52,604 bases of DNA from Bacteroidales bacterium (GCA_017451385.1 JAFSPS010000036.1:1-52604), one strand, 5' to 3'. Counted from the stretch's first letter, positions 44,812 through 52,604 are shown. Translations and numbers: made by a program. The notes: generated from the letters alone by a model not told the origin.

Positions 44812-45984
44812 ATGAAACAAATAAATAGTTTTTCTTCTGTTTTGCGCCTTGCTCTTTGCGCCGTTGCCATAGTGTTTCTCTCCACTTCATGCATCAAGGA
44901 GGAGGCCCCCAATGCCGAGGCGGACATCATCGAGTGTTGGATTGATGGCGATGTGTTGCGCCGTCCTGCACAGATTGACAACGACTCTATCACGCTGTAT
45001 GTCAAGGAGGGCGTCAATGTGACATGGTTAGCCCCGCTCTTCCGCATCACCGATGGTGCCACCATGTTGCCTCCCAGCGGCATAGCACGCAATTTTTCCA
45101 CTCCGCAATACTACTTCGTCACTTCTGAGGATGGTGCATGGTCCAAATGCTATGCCGTCAATGTTGTGGTGCCGCAATCTGTCGATGAGGAGTCAGACAC
45201 CGTAATGCTCTTTACTTTCGAGAATGTCAAGAGCAAGAGTAGTCTCTTCGCCAACTATCCCGTTTTCTATGATGTCAATATCCCCCTGCTGGGTTCCTTT
45301 GACTGGGCTTCGGGCAACGCCGGCTTCTCTTTGTCGGGAATGGCATCGGCAGAAAGCGATTATCCAACCCACAGCTCCGCCGAGGGCTACGAGGGGGCCT
45401 GCGTTGAGCTCGTCACCTGTAGCGCCGGCTCTTTCGGTGCTATGGCGGGCAAGCCTATCGCTGCCGGCAACATCTTCCTCGGCACTTTCGATGTCGCCAA
45501 GGCCATGTCCGACCCGCTTGCTTCCACACTCTTCGGTATGCCTATCGCTGCGGTGCCAGCACGCCTCGAGGGATGGCTCAACTACAAGGCTGGCGCGACT
45601 TTCTATGTGGCAGACGAGGCGCAGGGCAGCGGCATGAGGGCTGTCGAGGGCAGGAAAGACCTCTGCTCCATTTACGCCGTTTTCTTCGAGACCACCGACG
45701 ATATGCTCTACCTCACGGGCGACAATCCATGCTCGCCAAGCAACCCCAACATACTGAGTGTCGCTCAGCTGCCTGACAACCTCTGTGGCGACAGCGACGG
45801 ATGGTTGCATTTCTCAGTGCCCTTTGTCCTTCGCGAGGGCAAGACTGTCGATGCCGCCAAGCTGCGCAGCGGTAGCTACAGCTTGGCGTTGGTATGCTCT
45901 TCCAGTGCCGATGGTGCGGCGTTCGCTGGTGCCATAGGTAGCACCCTTCGTGTGGATAATCTTAAAGTCGTGTTTGAATATTAG
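44812..45984 (+). CDS. PCMD-domain lipoprotein (putative carbohydrate metabolism)
   Basis: 390-residue precursor with a lipobox (IVFLSTSC, Cys27) after a hydrophobic segment. The N-terminal part (30-125) resembles an immunoglobulin-like/surface-glycan domain (SITLYVKEGVNVTWLAPLFR). The C-terminal PCMD domain includes FDWASGNAGFSLSGMASAES, YPTHSSAEGYEGACVELVT, PIAAGNIFLGTFDVAK and DLCSIYAVFFETTDDMLYL, and ends with the ...LRVDNLKVVFEY motif. Such lipoproteins are found in Bacteroidota only and are associated with carbohydrate binding; no enzyme activity is established. Its partner at 46078 is on the same strand. Confidence 0.82.
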   Translation: MKQINSFSSVLRLALCAVAIVFLSTSCIKEEAPNAEADIIECWIDGDVLRRPAQIDNDSITLYVKEGVNVTWLAPLFRITDGATMLPPSGIARNFSTPQYYFVTSEDGAWSKCYAVNVVVPQSVDEESDTVMLFTFENVKSKSSLFANYPVFYDVNIPLLGSFDWASGNAGFSLSGMASAESDYPTHSSAEGYEGACVELVTCSAGSFGAMAGKPIAAGNIFLGTFDVAKAMSDPLASTLFGMPIAAVPARLEGWLNYKAGATFYVADEAQGSGMRAVEGRKDLCSIYAVFFETTDDMLYLTGDNPCSPSNPNILSVAQLPDNLCGDSDGWLHFSVPFVLREGKTVDAAKLRSGSYSLALVCSSSADGAAFAGAIGSTLRVDNLKVVFEY

Positions 45985-46077
45985 TGCGCCTGTGGCGGCC
46001 TGTGGCGCTATGGCTATTATCAGCACATGCCGTTCGCTCAGTGCTCAAATATACACCTAACCCATTAAGAATTAGAA

Positions 46078-46821
46078 ATGAAAAGGCTATTCATCCTTCT
46101 ACTCCTTTCATCGTGTGTCGTTTGTGCTTTTGCGCAGACCTACAGTCAGCGTCGCTGGCATTTTTCTGTCAAGCTTGGCGACAATATAGGTGCTGCCACA
46201 CCGCTCTCTATCCCCGTAGAGATTCGTGAAATCAAAGAGTTCACCCCGCATTTCAGTCCTTCTGCCGAGGTGGCGGCGGCCCTGCGACTTGGCACCTCGT
46301 GGAGCCTCAACATGGGGGTGCGTGTGGAGCGGATGAGCATGACGACATGTGCGCGTGTCAAGACCTACAGCACCGAGATAGTCCGTGATGACAGTCATTT
46401 GTCTGGCGTGTGGACAGGTGATGTCGAGACGCGCTTCTCCGCTGCGGCACTGACGGTGCCTGTCTCCGTAGGATTGTCGCTCGGCAGTGTCACCACGCTC
46501 CGAGCCGGCTTCTATGGCAGCTTCTTGATGCACCGCGAGTTTGGTGGCAATGTCTATGAGGGCTATCTGCGTCAGGGCGACCCGACGGGTCCCAAGATTG
46601 TCTTCGAAGGCGATGACAGCGCTTCCTACGAGTTCAACGACGACTTGCGTCAGTGGCAGTGGGGAGCCATGCTGGCAGCCGACTTCACCATCTGCCACCA
46701 TATCCTTCTCTCCGCACAGCTTTCCTACGGATTTATGAATATCTTCAGGAGCGACTTCAAGACGGTCTCTTTCGCCATGCACCCCATCTTTGGCAACCTC
46801 TCCGTCGGCTACACGTTCTAA
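46078..46821 (+). CDS. Outer-membrane beta-barrel protein (PorT-like)
   Basis: 247-residue precursor with a Sec signal peptide (LFILLLLSSCVVCAFAQ). The mature protein has alternating strands with a Gly/aromatic girdle (RRWHFSVKLGDNIGAATPLS, VAAALRLGTSWSLNMGVRVE, QWQWGAMLAADFTICHHILL) and ends with NLSVGYTF, a terminal Phe outer-membrane signature. Size suits an 8-10-strand barrel of the PorT/OMP_b-brl_2 kind. It lies 93 bp after the PCMD lipoprotein gene, an arrangement repeated in Bacteroidales, suggesting a functional pair. Confidence 0.8.
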   Translation: MKRLFILLLLSSCVVCAFAQTYSQRRWHFSVKLGDNIGAATPLSIPVEIREIKEFTPHFSPSAEVAAALRLGTSWSLNMGVRVERMSMTTCARVKTYSTEIVRDDSHLSGVWTGDVETRFSAAALTVPVSVGLSLGSVTTLRAGFYGSFLMHREFGGNVYEGYLRQGDPTGPKIVFEGDDSASYEFNDDLRQWQWGAMLAADFTICHHILLSAQLSYGFMNIFRSDFKTVSFAMHPIFGNLSVGYTF

Positions 46822-46911
46822 TATTTCTCCCCGTCCATCCCGAAATTAATAGTAATTCCCCGAAATTTCCCGATTGTCCCCCTAAAGCAGCCCCCACAAA
46901 AAAAACGTAAT

Positions 46912-49422
46912 TCATTGAGATAAACCCTCCACCACCGTATCATAAAGCCCTATGCGGCTTCGGTCGGAATGGTCGAGACCAGTATAAGTAAGGCTGCTAT
47001 CCTCGTAGCGTTTGAACTTATAGACGGCGTCATTCATCAGCTCGCCGTTGAACACGCCGAGGCTCACCAGCAGGTCAAAGTCCTTCACCGTCAGTCCTGT
47101 GACTTTCAAGAACAACTCTGGCTCCAGTTGTCGTATCACATCCTTCAGGCAGTACTCGCGGTAGTCGCTCAGGTACATGAAGGCAGGTATGTGTGTGGCG
47201 AATTTCAGCAGTTTCTCCTGTATCTGTTTGCGTAGGCTCTTCATCTCTTTCTCCTCCTCGCTTATCTCGTGTTTGGCTTTCTTGTCGTCGTCGGCACGTG
47301 TCTTTGCCTGCTTCACCTTCTCGCTTTTGTTGATGATGGTCTCTATGTCCTTGTTCAGCGTGCGGAAGCCCTCTATGCTCATCAGTGCTGTCATTGCCGC
47401 CTCGTTGCCCATGAGGCGTTGTAGCGTGCTGTTGTCCACGTTCACCAGTACTGCGCTCTCCCAGCGGCGTGCCAGCAGTGTGGCTGTGGTGCCGCTGAGG
47501 GCCATGTCCATCACCTCGGCAGCGTTGATGCGCCTCATCGTCGCTCCGTCATACGCCAAGATGGGCAGAAACTGGATGAACTCCTCCACCTTGCGCTCGG
47601 GGTTGCCCTCCTGCACGTTCAGCTGGCAGCTGTACTCCTGCACCAGCCGCAGCGCGCGGTTGGGGGCGAAGTCAAACAGGTAGCAGCAGGGCTTCAGCAC
47701 TACCTCGTCTCCTGCGTCGTCGCGGGTGGTCCACGGGCTCTGCACACGGAAGGCCGTCTGGAAGTAGGTCTCCGGACTCGTTGTGTTGCGGAGCATCAGT
47801 ATTCCCGACCATGGCCGCACCGTCACGCCTGTCGAGAGTTTGCCGCACGAGAGGGTTATCGTCTGCGTCTCCTGCGGATTGTCCATAGCGTTCAGCACTG
47901 GCTCCAGTGCTGAAGCTCCTATGCCTGCCTCGCTGCCGGCAGCCACTATGACTCTGTATTTGCTGTAAAAACTATTATGCCGCTGTCCCAGCAACTGCGC
48001 CATAGCACGGCATGCTGCCACCGAGGGCAGAAACCAGTAGGTATGTTGTAGGAACCTCTGCAGACGCACATCGCTGAACGGCATCGGCGGCCGCTCTGCC
48101 CCTTGTTTTAATGTCGTGACTATCTGCTCGCTGTAGCCACCGCGTATCAGGTCCAGCCAGCGTTGCACGTACTCCTCGTGCACGAAGCAGTCGTCCTCGG
48201 CACGGAAAAACTCGTTCAGGTCGAACTCGTCAAACTCCCCTTGGTCTGCCACCTCGCTGATGCTCTTCGGCATCTGGTAGGTCATCATCACCATTTGTGG
48301 CAGGGCGTTGTAGGGGTTGCCTTCGCCACGCCATGCAGACTTTGCTTTCTGCTCGTCGGCGTAGGTCCAGTTGAATATCTGTTCTTCTATAAACTCGCCG
48401 TTGGCTATGGCGCGGAACGGTGTGCCGGAGAGGTAGAGGTAGGCGCGTGTGGTGAGCGGCATCAGCCCCTCGTCAAAGAGCTCGCGACTCTTCATCTCGC
48501 CATCGTCGTTGGCGTCCTCGCCCATCAGCTCCGTCACCTCTGCGGCACGCTCCAGCAGCAGTGCGTCTTTCTTGTCGTAGAAGTCCTTGGCGCGCTTGCC
48601 CCATGCTCCGTAGTGGTATTCGTCTATCACTATGCAGTCCCACCGCACCGTGGGCAGCCACTCGTTGGTAGCCTTGATGCCGCCCATCTCGTTGCGGCCC
48701 AGCACGTCTTGGAACGAGGCAAAGCAGACAAACGGCCTCTCTTCATCCACTTTGTTGAACTCCCTCGGTTGTCCTCCAGCCTCCTGCTTCTCGCAGAACT
48801 GCCACCCCTCGAAATCGACATGTGTCAGCAGGTCGTCGCGCCATGCGTTGCGCACTGCCGGCTTGAAGGTCAGCACCAGCAGACGGCGCCATCCCATGCG
48901 CCGCGCCAGCTGATAGGTGGTGAAAGTCTTGCCGAAGCGCATCTTGGCGTTCCAGAGGAAGTGGGGGGTCAGCCCTCGGTTGCCTTTGTCGGCGGCAAAG
49001 GCGTTCAGATAGTCCGCCGTCTTGCTCACTGCCTCTGCCTGCTCGTAGCGCATGGCAAAGGTAGCCGTTCGCTGCAGTATGATGTCTGCTCCCATCTGTG
49101 CCGAACGGACGGCATGCTCCACATCGTCCAGCGTGCAACGGAACCACTCCCCTTCGGGATTGCGATAACCCGCTTTTCGCAATAGGCGGTGCACATCCTT
49201 GTCGGTAAATGTCGTTCCGTCCTGCCGCATGGCAGCCCATTGCCCTACTATCTTATATGCCACGCCGGCGGTCCTGTGCTGCTCCTTGATGCGTTCTTGC
49301 ACGTCGCATGTCGTATAGCCCACCTTTATCCAGCCCTTGTGTTCTTTCAGCGTGGGGTGGATATATGCGTAAATCCGTGGATGCTCCTCCACACGGCCTT
49401 TCAGCAGTTCTTCTCCGTTCAT
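46912..49422 (-). CDS. GIY-YIG (T5orf172)-DEAD helicase fusion, restriction subunit
   Basis: 836 residues. N-terminal domain (about 15-105) resembles T5orf172/GIY-YIG nucleases: RIYAYIHPTLKEHKGWIKVG, then TTCDVQERIKEQ, with the GEWF segment at 91-94. A superfamily 2 helicase follows: Walker A NAKMRFGKT (158-166), DEYH box (267-270, VIDEYHYGAWG), YLSGTPFRA (motif III), and motif V/VI region SCGKLSTGVTVRPW, FQTAFRVQSPW. The last 150 residues contain a charged, coiled-coil-like stretch (KAKHEISEEEKEMKSLRKQI). It probably translocates and cuts DNA in a restriction system; its start is 3 bp after the methylase stop, so the three genes are one operon. Confidence good for the domains, moderate for the exact system type. 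Confidence 0.83.
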   Translation of the reverse strand: MNGEELLKGRVEEHPRIYAYIHPTLKEHKGWIKVGYTTCDVQERIKEQHRTAGVAYKIVGQWAAMRQDGTTFTDKDVHRLLRKAGYRNPEGEWFRCTLDDVEHAVRSAQMGADIILQRTATFAMRYEQAEAVSKTADYLNAFAADKGNRGLTPHFLWNAKMRFGKTFTTYQLARRMGWRRLLVLTFKPAVRNAWRDDLLTHVDFEGWQFCEKQEAGGQPREFNKVDEERPFVCFASFQDVLGRNEMGGIKATNEWLPTVRWDCIVIDEYHYGAWGKRAKDFYDKKDALLLERAAEVTELMGEDANDDGEMKSRELFDEGLMPLTTRAYLYLSGTPFRAIANGEFIEEQIFNWTYADEQKAKSAWRGEGNPYNALPQMVMMTYQMPKSISEVADQGEFDEFDLNEFFRAEDDCFVHEEYVQRWLDLIRGGYSEQIVTTLKQGAERPPMPFSDVRLQRFLQHTYWFLPSVAACRAMAQLLGQRHNSFYSKYRVIVAAGSEAGIGASALEPVLNAMDNPQETQTITLSCGKLSTGVTVRPWSGILMLRNTTSPETYFQTAFRVQSPWTTRDDAGDEVVLKPCCYLFDFAPNRALRLVQEYSCQLNVQEGNPERKVEEFIQFLPILAYDGATMRRINAAEVMDMALSGTTATLLARRWESAVLVNVDNSTLQRLMGNEAAMTALMSIEGFRTLNKDIETIINKSEKVKQAKTRADDDKKAKHEISEEEKEMKSLRKQIQEKLLKFATHIPAFMYLSDYREYCLKDVIRQLEPELFLKVTGLTVKDFDLLVSLGVFNGELMNDAVYKFKRYEDSSLTYTGLDHSDRSRIGLYDTVVEGLSQ

Positions 49423-49425
49423 GTG

Positions 49426-50931
49426 CTAATCCTCCATAGGTCTTATCATCGACTCGATAAACCGTATCTCCTCCTCCGTCAGCCCGTATTTGGCATACAA
49501 CTCCTCGTCAGTCCACGGCTTACTGAAGTCTTGTAAGGGAACGAACTGAAATTTTTCTCTTGAAATATTAATAGATGTTAGGGATTGGAGCAGCAAGAAT
49601 CTAAATAATTTTGTTTTAACGTATGAATACATCCCTTGGGCATCTTCCTTTCTTTTGAATGAGTTCAATACAAGGTATGTTTCAGTACAGACCTCTTGAG
49701 GTTTTAAGACCCGTAATGACGAAATAACTTGGTAGTTTCCTTCTGATGAGGGCTTATTTCCTCCAGACATCGCCTTTGTGATAATCACTTTATATTTATT
49801 TAGAATGTCTTCACTATCAATTACTTTCGTCTTTTCGATAAAAGATAAACCCTTTAGAGAAAGTAAAACAACATCGTTTTTTGTTTTTTGGGGATGCCCT
49901 GTCTCACTGCTTATCAATGAAAAACAGTTTCTGCTACAAACAACTTTGTCTAAAGTCTTTGGAGAATTGTTGAGTACTTTCCGAATAATGCCGATGGCAG
50001 TATTATCTCGAACAAATGTGGAGTATTCATTTAGTGATCTTTTTTCAGAAGAAATGCATATGTTGTCGTTCATATTCAATATTTCACATGCGCCGTTATA
50101 GTTTTTATCCCATAAAAAATACGAAACGCCACCTGCAATTGTGACACCAGGAAAACAATCTGCACTGTTAGGAAAATCAACAATGGTCTTTATTCGTTTG
50201 TCATTCAACATTTCTTCCCTAAAACCATCAAGCCCTTTTCCGCCTGCATACCATCTTGCAGGTATAATCATTATTAGATAGCGAGGTGTTAGTTTTTTTG
50301 CTTGCTCTACAAAACGGTGATATAAAGGCATTGCACTTGATCCTGTCCCACCTCCGTCACTCATTTGATATGGTGGGTTGCCGATGATTACGTCAAAGTC
50401 CATCTTGAATATATTTTTTGGTTTCTCCGTATGAATAAACTGATAGGCGTAGCTCTCTCGCCCTTCGCCGCGCTCGTACTGCTCCTGCGACGCTCCGCAA
50501 TAGATGCACCTGCCGTCACGCCATGTGTGGCGCATGGCTCGGAAGCGTATATTGCCCTCCGGCGTATCAAAGCGCACTACGCTGTGCTCGCCCGACGCAT
50601 CCTTGCAGCAATAGACCGTGCGACGGGCAAGCAGCGACGTCAGCTCCGTGATGGCTATGCCATACACCTGATTGTGCATGATGTGCGCTATGCGCTCTTC
50701 GCGGTCCGGTATCTTTTCGGCAAGGCCTATATCCAAACGTTTCACTATCTCGCGCAGGAAGACGCCCGACTTGCAGAAGGGGTCGAGAAAGCGCGCCGCA
50801 GGGTTGCTGAACAGCTCCTGTGGCACCAGGTCGAGCATCCGGTTGGCTACGGCGGGCGGCGTGAACACCTCGTCGTTGCTCAGGTTGGCTATGCAGTTCA
50901 GCACATCGGGATTGTAGCTATTCTTCTCCAT
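49426..50931 (-). CDS. Eco57I-like N6-adenine DNA methyltransferase
   Basis: 501 residues. SAM-site motif I is FLDPFCKSGVFLREIVKRLD (D50), preceded by NDEVFTPPAVANRMLDLV, which is typical of type I/IIG methylases. The catalytic motif IV is NPPY (N185-Y188, DVIIGNPPYQM). Residues about 110-155 carry a Cys-rich insertion (CIYCG). The region from about residue 165 to 470 (49550-50440) is much more AT-rich than the rest of the operon and is probably the target recognition part. It overlaps the upstream subunit gene by 14 bp (50918-50931) and is 3 bp before the helicase gene. It methylates adenine to protect host DNA. Confidence 0.88.
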   Translation of the reverse strand: MEKNSYNPDVLNCIANLSNDEVFTPPAVANRMLDLVPQELFSNPAARFLDPFCKSGVFLREIVKRLDIGLAEKIPDREERIAHIMHNQVYGIAITELTSLLARRTVYCCKDASGEHSVVRFDTPEGNIRFRAMRHTWRDGRCIYCGASQEQYERGEGRESYAYQFIHTEKPKNIFKMDFDVIIGNPPYQMSDGGGTGSSAMPLYHRFVEQAKKLTPRYLIMIIPARWYAGGKGLDGFREEMLNDKRIKTIVDFPNSADCFPGVTIAGGVSYFLWDKNYNGACEILNMNDNICISSEKRSLNEYSTFVRDNTAIGIIRKVLNNSPKTLDKVVCSRNCFSLISSETGHPQKTKNDVVLLSLKGLSFIEKTKVIDSEDILNKYKVIITKAMSGGNKPSSEGNYQVISSLRVLKPQEVCTETYLVLNSFKRKEDAQGMYSYVKTKLFRFLLLQSLTSINISREKFQFVPLQDFSKPWTDEELYAKYGLTEEEIRFIESMIRPMED

Positions 50932-51559
50932 AGGCCTGCGCGTTGAGGTTGAGGAAATAGACGGGCTGGTAGGTGGCCACGGGTTGGTCAGAGAAGAAAG
51001 AGCGGTCCACCATGTATTTGAAGTCGTAGTCGCGACGGTTCACCATGCCGTTGCCTATCATCGACCATTCGCTCACCTCTATCCACTGCTCGGGGGCGTC
51101 CACGCGGTGGTAGGTCAGGGCATTGCCGTGGATGATATTCTTGCTCAGCAGGTAGGTGGCGCTCGTCACGCATCCCGCCCTGTGGCTCTTGCCATAGAGC
51201 GCCACATACTGCTCCACAAAGATGCCGAGCAACCGCGCGCGGCAGGCGGCGACATTGTCGGCAAGCAACTCAATGCCGTAGATGCTGGAAAGGGCAAGGA
51301 TGGCAGCCTGTTCATATTGCAGCTGCGTGTAGGCTTTGCCGCGTGCGCGTTGCCCGCATACGGCAAGCTTGCGTCGCAGTATCTCGCTCAGGAAATTGCC
51401 GTCGCCGCAGGCAGGCTCCAGAAAACGCGAGTCCATCCGCTCGGTCTCCGGCTTCACGAGGTCCAGCATGGCGCGTACCTCGCGCAGATTGGTGAACACT
51501 TCGCCATGCTCCGTCACTCGCTGGCGCGACTTCACCTGTCGCTCTCTCTCTTCGCTCAT
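50918..51559 (-). CDS. Restriction-modification methylase-like subunit (motif I, no NPPY)
   Basis: 213 residues from ATG 51559; an in-frame TTG ten codons upstream is less likely. It has a HGEVFTNLREVRAMLDLV segment and SAM motif I (RFLEPACGDGNFLSEILRR, E48), then SIYGIELLADNVAACRARLL (the motif II/III region). It lacks an NPPY catalytic motif: after the core it ends (VDRSFFSDQPVATYQPVYFL). It therefore looks like a SAM-binding partner or a split/regulatory subunit of the following methylase. It is the first gene of the operon and overlaps the next by 14 bp. Confidence 0.78.
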   Translation of the reverse strand: MSEERERQVKSRQRVTEHGEVFTNLREVRAMLDLVKPETERMDSRFLEPACGDGNFLSEILRRKLAVCGQRARGKAYTQLQYEQAAILALSSIYGIELLADNVAACRARLLGIFVEQYVALYGKSHRAGCVTSATYLLSKNIIHGNALTYHRVDAPEQWIEVSEWSMIGNGMVNRRDYDFKYMVDRSFFSDQPVATYQPVYFLNLNAQAYGEE

Positions 51560-51648
51560 AGGTGTTGATAGCGTTTCGTTTTTCAGCAAGGGCTATCAAT
51601 CACCGTCGGCAGTAGTTGATGTATGGTATATCGAAACGAGTGGGCAAC

Positions 51649-51912
51649 AAAAAAGGTGCGAACCTCTCTTTCGCGTTCACGGGAAGCCTGAGAAGAAACC
51701 CGTACCACACCACAGAGATTATCACACCAGAATGTTCATACACTCTAATGTGGTGTGGTTTCTTGTTTCTTGCCAAGGCATTACGCCGTGAACATCTTGT
51801 TATCTGACCGACAAAGAATCAGTTTCTCAGGCTTTTTCTTTGAACGCGAATAATAGCAGATGCTTATGTCAAAAAATCTTTTATGGGGGCACATGAACTC
51901 TCGTGCCCTTCG
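51649..51912 (-). ncRNA. Candidate independent structured RNA, about 264 nt
   Basis: A perfect promoter (51918-51948) on the minus strand should start a transcript near 51912. The 5' end can form GGGCAC/GTGCCC (plus strand 51903-51908 with 51887-51892). A long closing stem joins 51841-51850 plus 51824-51834 with 51670-51679 plus 51684-51694 (10 and 11 bp, both perfect, with an internal loop). Inside lie a 10-bp perfect hairpin stem (51704-51713 with 51750-51759) and a GGC/GCC hairpin near 51777-51787. After the closing stem a short stem with TCGC loop is followed by six T (minus strand, 51665-51649): a Rho-independent terminator. It therefore ends about 90 nt before the R-M operon start. The size and single closing stem would suit a 6S-like RNA, but I cannot verify this. 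Confidence 0.6.
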
Positions 51913-51917
51913 ACCTG

Positions 51918-51948
51918 CAAAAGTAATATTTTTTTGCAATATGGCAAA
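51918..51948 (-). promoter_or_regulatory. Consensus promoter (TTTG-N19-TACTTTTG), minus strand
   Basis: Plus-strand CAAAAGTA (51918-51925) and CAAA (51945-51948) are exactly 19 nt apart; read on the minus strand they form TTTG-N19-TACTTTTG. It points at the structured-RNA region. Confidence 0.8.
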
Positions 51949-52224
51949 ACCGGACCTCTCTTCTCAGCTATTATCATTGATTGTATGGCAAACAATCTCT
52001 CGTTGCTGAATGTGTAGGGTGGCGGCTATGTTGATATGCTGGCGCTGGGTTGCCTACGTAAAGAAAAATGCCGCTGTTTTCTACCTCCATTTCTCCTTTT
52101 TTGCACCCTCCGTCGAGTCAGAAAAGGCATGCTAATCATGCTTAAAGGACTTTTTTCTTCAAAAAAATTATTGTTGATTTACAGTGCTTTGGTTTGTTTT
52201 TGCTGGGATGGGACAAAAAAAGTT
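51949..52224. other. Intergenic, nothing recognised
   Basis: A T-rich gap between the divergent promoters of the structured RNA and the tRNA operon. Short open frames are present but none has a family or a supported start. Confidence 0.4.
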
Positions 52225-52254
52225 TTTGCAGTTAAACGAAAAAACGTATCTTTG
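52225..52254 (+). promoter_or_regulatory. Promoter of the tRNA operon (TTTG-N18-TATCTTTG)
   Basis: TTTG at 52225-52228 and TATCTTTG at 52247-52254 are 18 nt apart, one short of ideal. They lie 45 bp before the first tRNA. Confidence 0.65.
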
Positions 52255-52299
52255 CAACCTCAAAACGAGAAAGAGTTATTTGAAATCTCGACACAAAAA

Positions 52300-52372
52300 G
52301 CCGATGTAACTCAGTTGGTAGAGTAGCTGATTTGTAATCAGCCTGTCGGGGGTTCGAGTCCCTTCATCGGCT
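52300..52372 (+). tRNA. tRNA-Thr (TGT)
   Basis: Acceptor GCCGATG (52300-52306) pairs with CATCGGC (52365-52371). The anticodon stem GCTGA/TCAGC holds the loop TTTGTAA with anticodon TGT, and the T loop is GGTTCGAGTCC-like. The CCA end is not encoded. Confidence 0.97.
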
Positions 52373-52410
52373 CGTTCTTTGGCAAAACCGACGAGTTTGG
52401 CTTAAGTAAC

Positions 52411-52492
52411 GGGGGAGTCGCATAGCGGCAATTGCAACAGACTGTAAATCTGTCCTCTTCGGAGTTCATTGGTTCGAGTCCAATCTCCCCCA
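52411..52492 (+). tRNA. tRNA-Tyr (GTA)
   Basis: Acceptor GGGGGAG pairs with CTCCCCC (52485-52491). Anticodon loop CTGTAAA gives GTA. The long variable arm (CCTCTTCGGAGTT region) is typical of class II tRNA-Tyr. No CCA encoded. Confidence 0.97.
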
Positions 52493-52509
52493 CAAAAACC
52501 TACAGAGAA

Positions 52510-52582
52510 GCGGAAGTAGCTCATTTGGTAGAGCGATAGCCTTCCAAGCTATAGGTGGCGGGTTCGAGCCCCGTCTTCCGCT
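52510..52582 (+). tRNA. tRNA-Gly (TCC)
   Basis: Acceptor GCGGAAG pairs with CTTCCGC (52575-52581). Anticodon stem ATAGC/GCTAT holds loop CTTCCAA with anticodon TCC. The Thr-Tyr-Gly cluster is a common Bacteroidales operon that usually continues to another tRNA-Thr and tuf beyond the window end. Confidence 0.97.
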
Positions 52583-52604
52583 CTAAATCTGCGGAGAGGG
52601 GCAG

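Noticed and set aside
51616-51807. Plus-strand frame over the structured-RNA region
   Set aside because: It is only about 60 codons, has no start signal, and lies across inverted repeats that explain the sequence better as RNA structure.
52036-52326. Plus-strand frame running into tRNA-Thr
   Set aside because: It covers the tRNA promoter and part of the tRNA; compositionally it is non-coding.

Overview
The window looks like a chromosomal segment of a Bacteroidales bacterium (Bacteroides/Prevotella/Muribaculaceae type). The grounds are: Bacteroidota promoter signatures (TTTG, about 19 nt, TAnnTTTG) in front of many genes; Bacteroidota-specific families (SprA, a PCMD lipoprotein followed by a beta-barrel, WbqC, a type II-C Cas9 with very long repeats); almost no Shine-Dalgarno sequences; and an acpP-fabF-rnc cluster. 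All names come from reading the sequence; no database was searched.

Layout. 1-1160 is a decayed, AT-rich accessory patch with a 21-bp direct repeat and remnants of an AAA_4/RecG-like regulator and a DUF2075 protein. 1.2-10.9 kb is ordinary chromosome: GNAT protein, SDR, small lipoprotein, acyltransferase, trpS, WbqC and partner, a broken tandem XRE regulator, and a purN-glycosyltransferase-OmpA operon. 11.1-17.9 kb holds acpP-fabF-rnc, recR, a small exported protein, the bifunctional (p)ppGpp enzyme and mazG.

17.9-24.7 kb is a complete type II-C CRISPR-Cas locus: six 48-bp repeats, cas2, cas1, a 1502-residue cas9 and a divergent tracrRNA with its own promoter and terminator. Each repeat itself contains a well-formed Bacteroidota promoter, so each spacer is probably transcribed from the repeat before it. 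It is more AT-rich than its neighbours and sits between mazG and lepA.

24.8-46.8 kb: lepA, OprP-like porin, bile-acid-type symporter, esterase, POT peptide transporter, tsaC, a GH3 hexosaminidase, cysE, a 7.3-kb sprA (type IX secretion translocon), a TPR protein, DedA, an unlisted 43-residue membrane protein, and the PCMD lipoprotein/beta-barrel pair.

46.9-51.6 kb is a three-gene restriction-modification operon: a short motif-I methylase subunit, an Eco57I-like methylase whose middle and C-terminal part is strikingly AT-rich (probable exchanged recognition region), and a GIY-YIG/T5orf172-DEAD helicase. Upstream, 51649-51912 (- strand), lies a probable independent structured RNA of about 264 nt with a perfect promoter, a long closing stem, internal hairpins and a terminator. 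The window ends in a tRNA operon (Thr-TGT, Tyr-GTA, Gly-TCC) that appears to continue past the edge.
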